NCBI GenBank assembly: GCA_937868025.1
Contig: CALMLJ010000683.1
Location: 1 to 5,446, forward strand
Direction: 5' to 3'
Length of the DNA: 5,446 bases
Source: an uncultured Acidimicrobiaceae bacterium
GTDB taxonomy: Bacteria; Actinomycetota; Acidimicrobiia; Acidimicrobiales; Microtrichaceae
Part shown: positions 5,256-5,446 of the stretch, piece after piece
Layout of the letters: every line of letters starts with the position of its first letter
Position numbering within the stretch: position 1 is the first letter of the stretch
Notes under the pieces: model-generated
Databases searched by the model: none
Told to the model about the DNA's origin: nothing
Seen by the model: only the letters and a program-made list of their open reading frames with translations
Made by a program: the position numbers and the translations under genes

Positions 5256-5446
5256 ATGTCCCCGGCCCTCTCCGAGCTACCACCCCCGACCATCTCGTTC
5301 GCGAGCGACAACGCGGCGGCCGTGCATCCAGCGGTCATGGACGCGATGGTCGCCGCCAACGACGGCAGCGCGTTGGCCTATGGCGCCGACGCGTGGACCG
5401 ATCGGGTCGAGCGTCGGTTCGCCGAACTGTTCGGCACCGACGTCAC
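5256..5446 (+). CDS. Threonine aldolase family PLP enzyme, N-terminal part, truncated by the window edge
   Basis: Only the first 63 residues are present. ISFASDNAAAVHPAVMDAM, then GSALAYGADAWTDRVERRFAELFG, match the start of low-specificity threonine aldolases (LtaE family, PLP fold type I). These split threonine or allo-threonine into glycine and acetaldehyde. The SDN(A/T) segment and the YG-D-W-T segment, which precede the cofactor domain, are recognisable. The PLP lysine lies beyond the window, so exact function within the family (threonine aldolase or related beta-eliminating lyase) cannot be settled. ATG 5256 follows a TACAGT -10 by 6 nt without a Shine-Dalgarno sequence. Confidence 0.85.
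   Translation, partial: MSPALSELPPPTISFASDNAAAVHPAVMDAMVAANDGSALAYGADAWTDRVERRFAELFGTDV

Overview
The window is very GC-rich and tightly packed, and its gene content points to a high-GC Gram-positive actinobacterium. The evidence is a SigR/RsrA-type redox sigma and anti-sigma pair, an actinobacterial DUF2342-type zinc metalloprotease directly before tilS and hpt (the order I recall for mycobacteria), and an exported protein ending in an LAXTG-type sortase signal. A lineage such as Acidimicrobiia is plausible from overall feel, but the sequence does not prove it.

Layout: positions 3-533 (minus strand, running off the left edge) encode the N-terminal part of a NuoF-like protein (NADH dehydrogenase 51 kDa subunit family) with a degraded glycine-rich cofactor loop. 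It is divergent from a SigR-like ECF sigma factor (625-1260), followed after 2 bp by its zinc-binding RsrA-like anti-sigma factor (1263-1502). A 51-residue single-span membrane protein (1560-1715) then opens a probable operon with the DUF2342-type metalloprotease (1727-2806), tilS for tRNA-Ile lysidine synthetase (2803-3723, overlapping by 4 nt) and hpt for hypoxanthine phosphoribosyltransferase (3734-4285). hpt also has its own promoter-like -10 at the tilS stop codon. A convergent exported, sortase-anchored-looking protein with a Thr/Ala/Pro stalk lies at 4304-5143 on the minus strand. Divergent from it, the beginning of a threonine aldolase-family PLP enzyme (5256 onward) runs off the right edge.

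How it works together: the sigma/anti-sigma pair is a self-contained disulfide-stress switch. The TM protein-protease-TilS-Hpt block is a housekeeping neighbourhood covering tRNA modification and purine salvage. Five start codons (533, 625, 1560, 3734 and 5256) sit 6-7 nt after a TAnnnT hexamer, which suggests leaderless transcripts. The exported protein instead has a strong Shine-Dalgarno sequence.

I saw no mobile element, CRISPR array, tRNA or rRNA, and no gene-free stretch longer than about 115 bases. No clearly new multi-gene system is evident. The most interesting points are the altered NuoF-like protein beside sigR, the leaderless start geometry, the small membrane protein and the LAXTG stalk protein.
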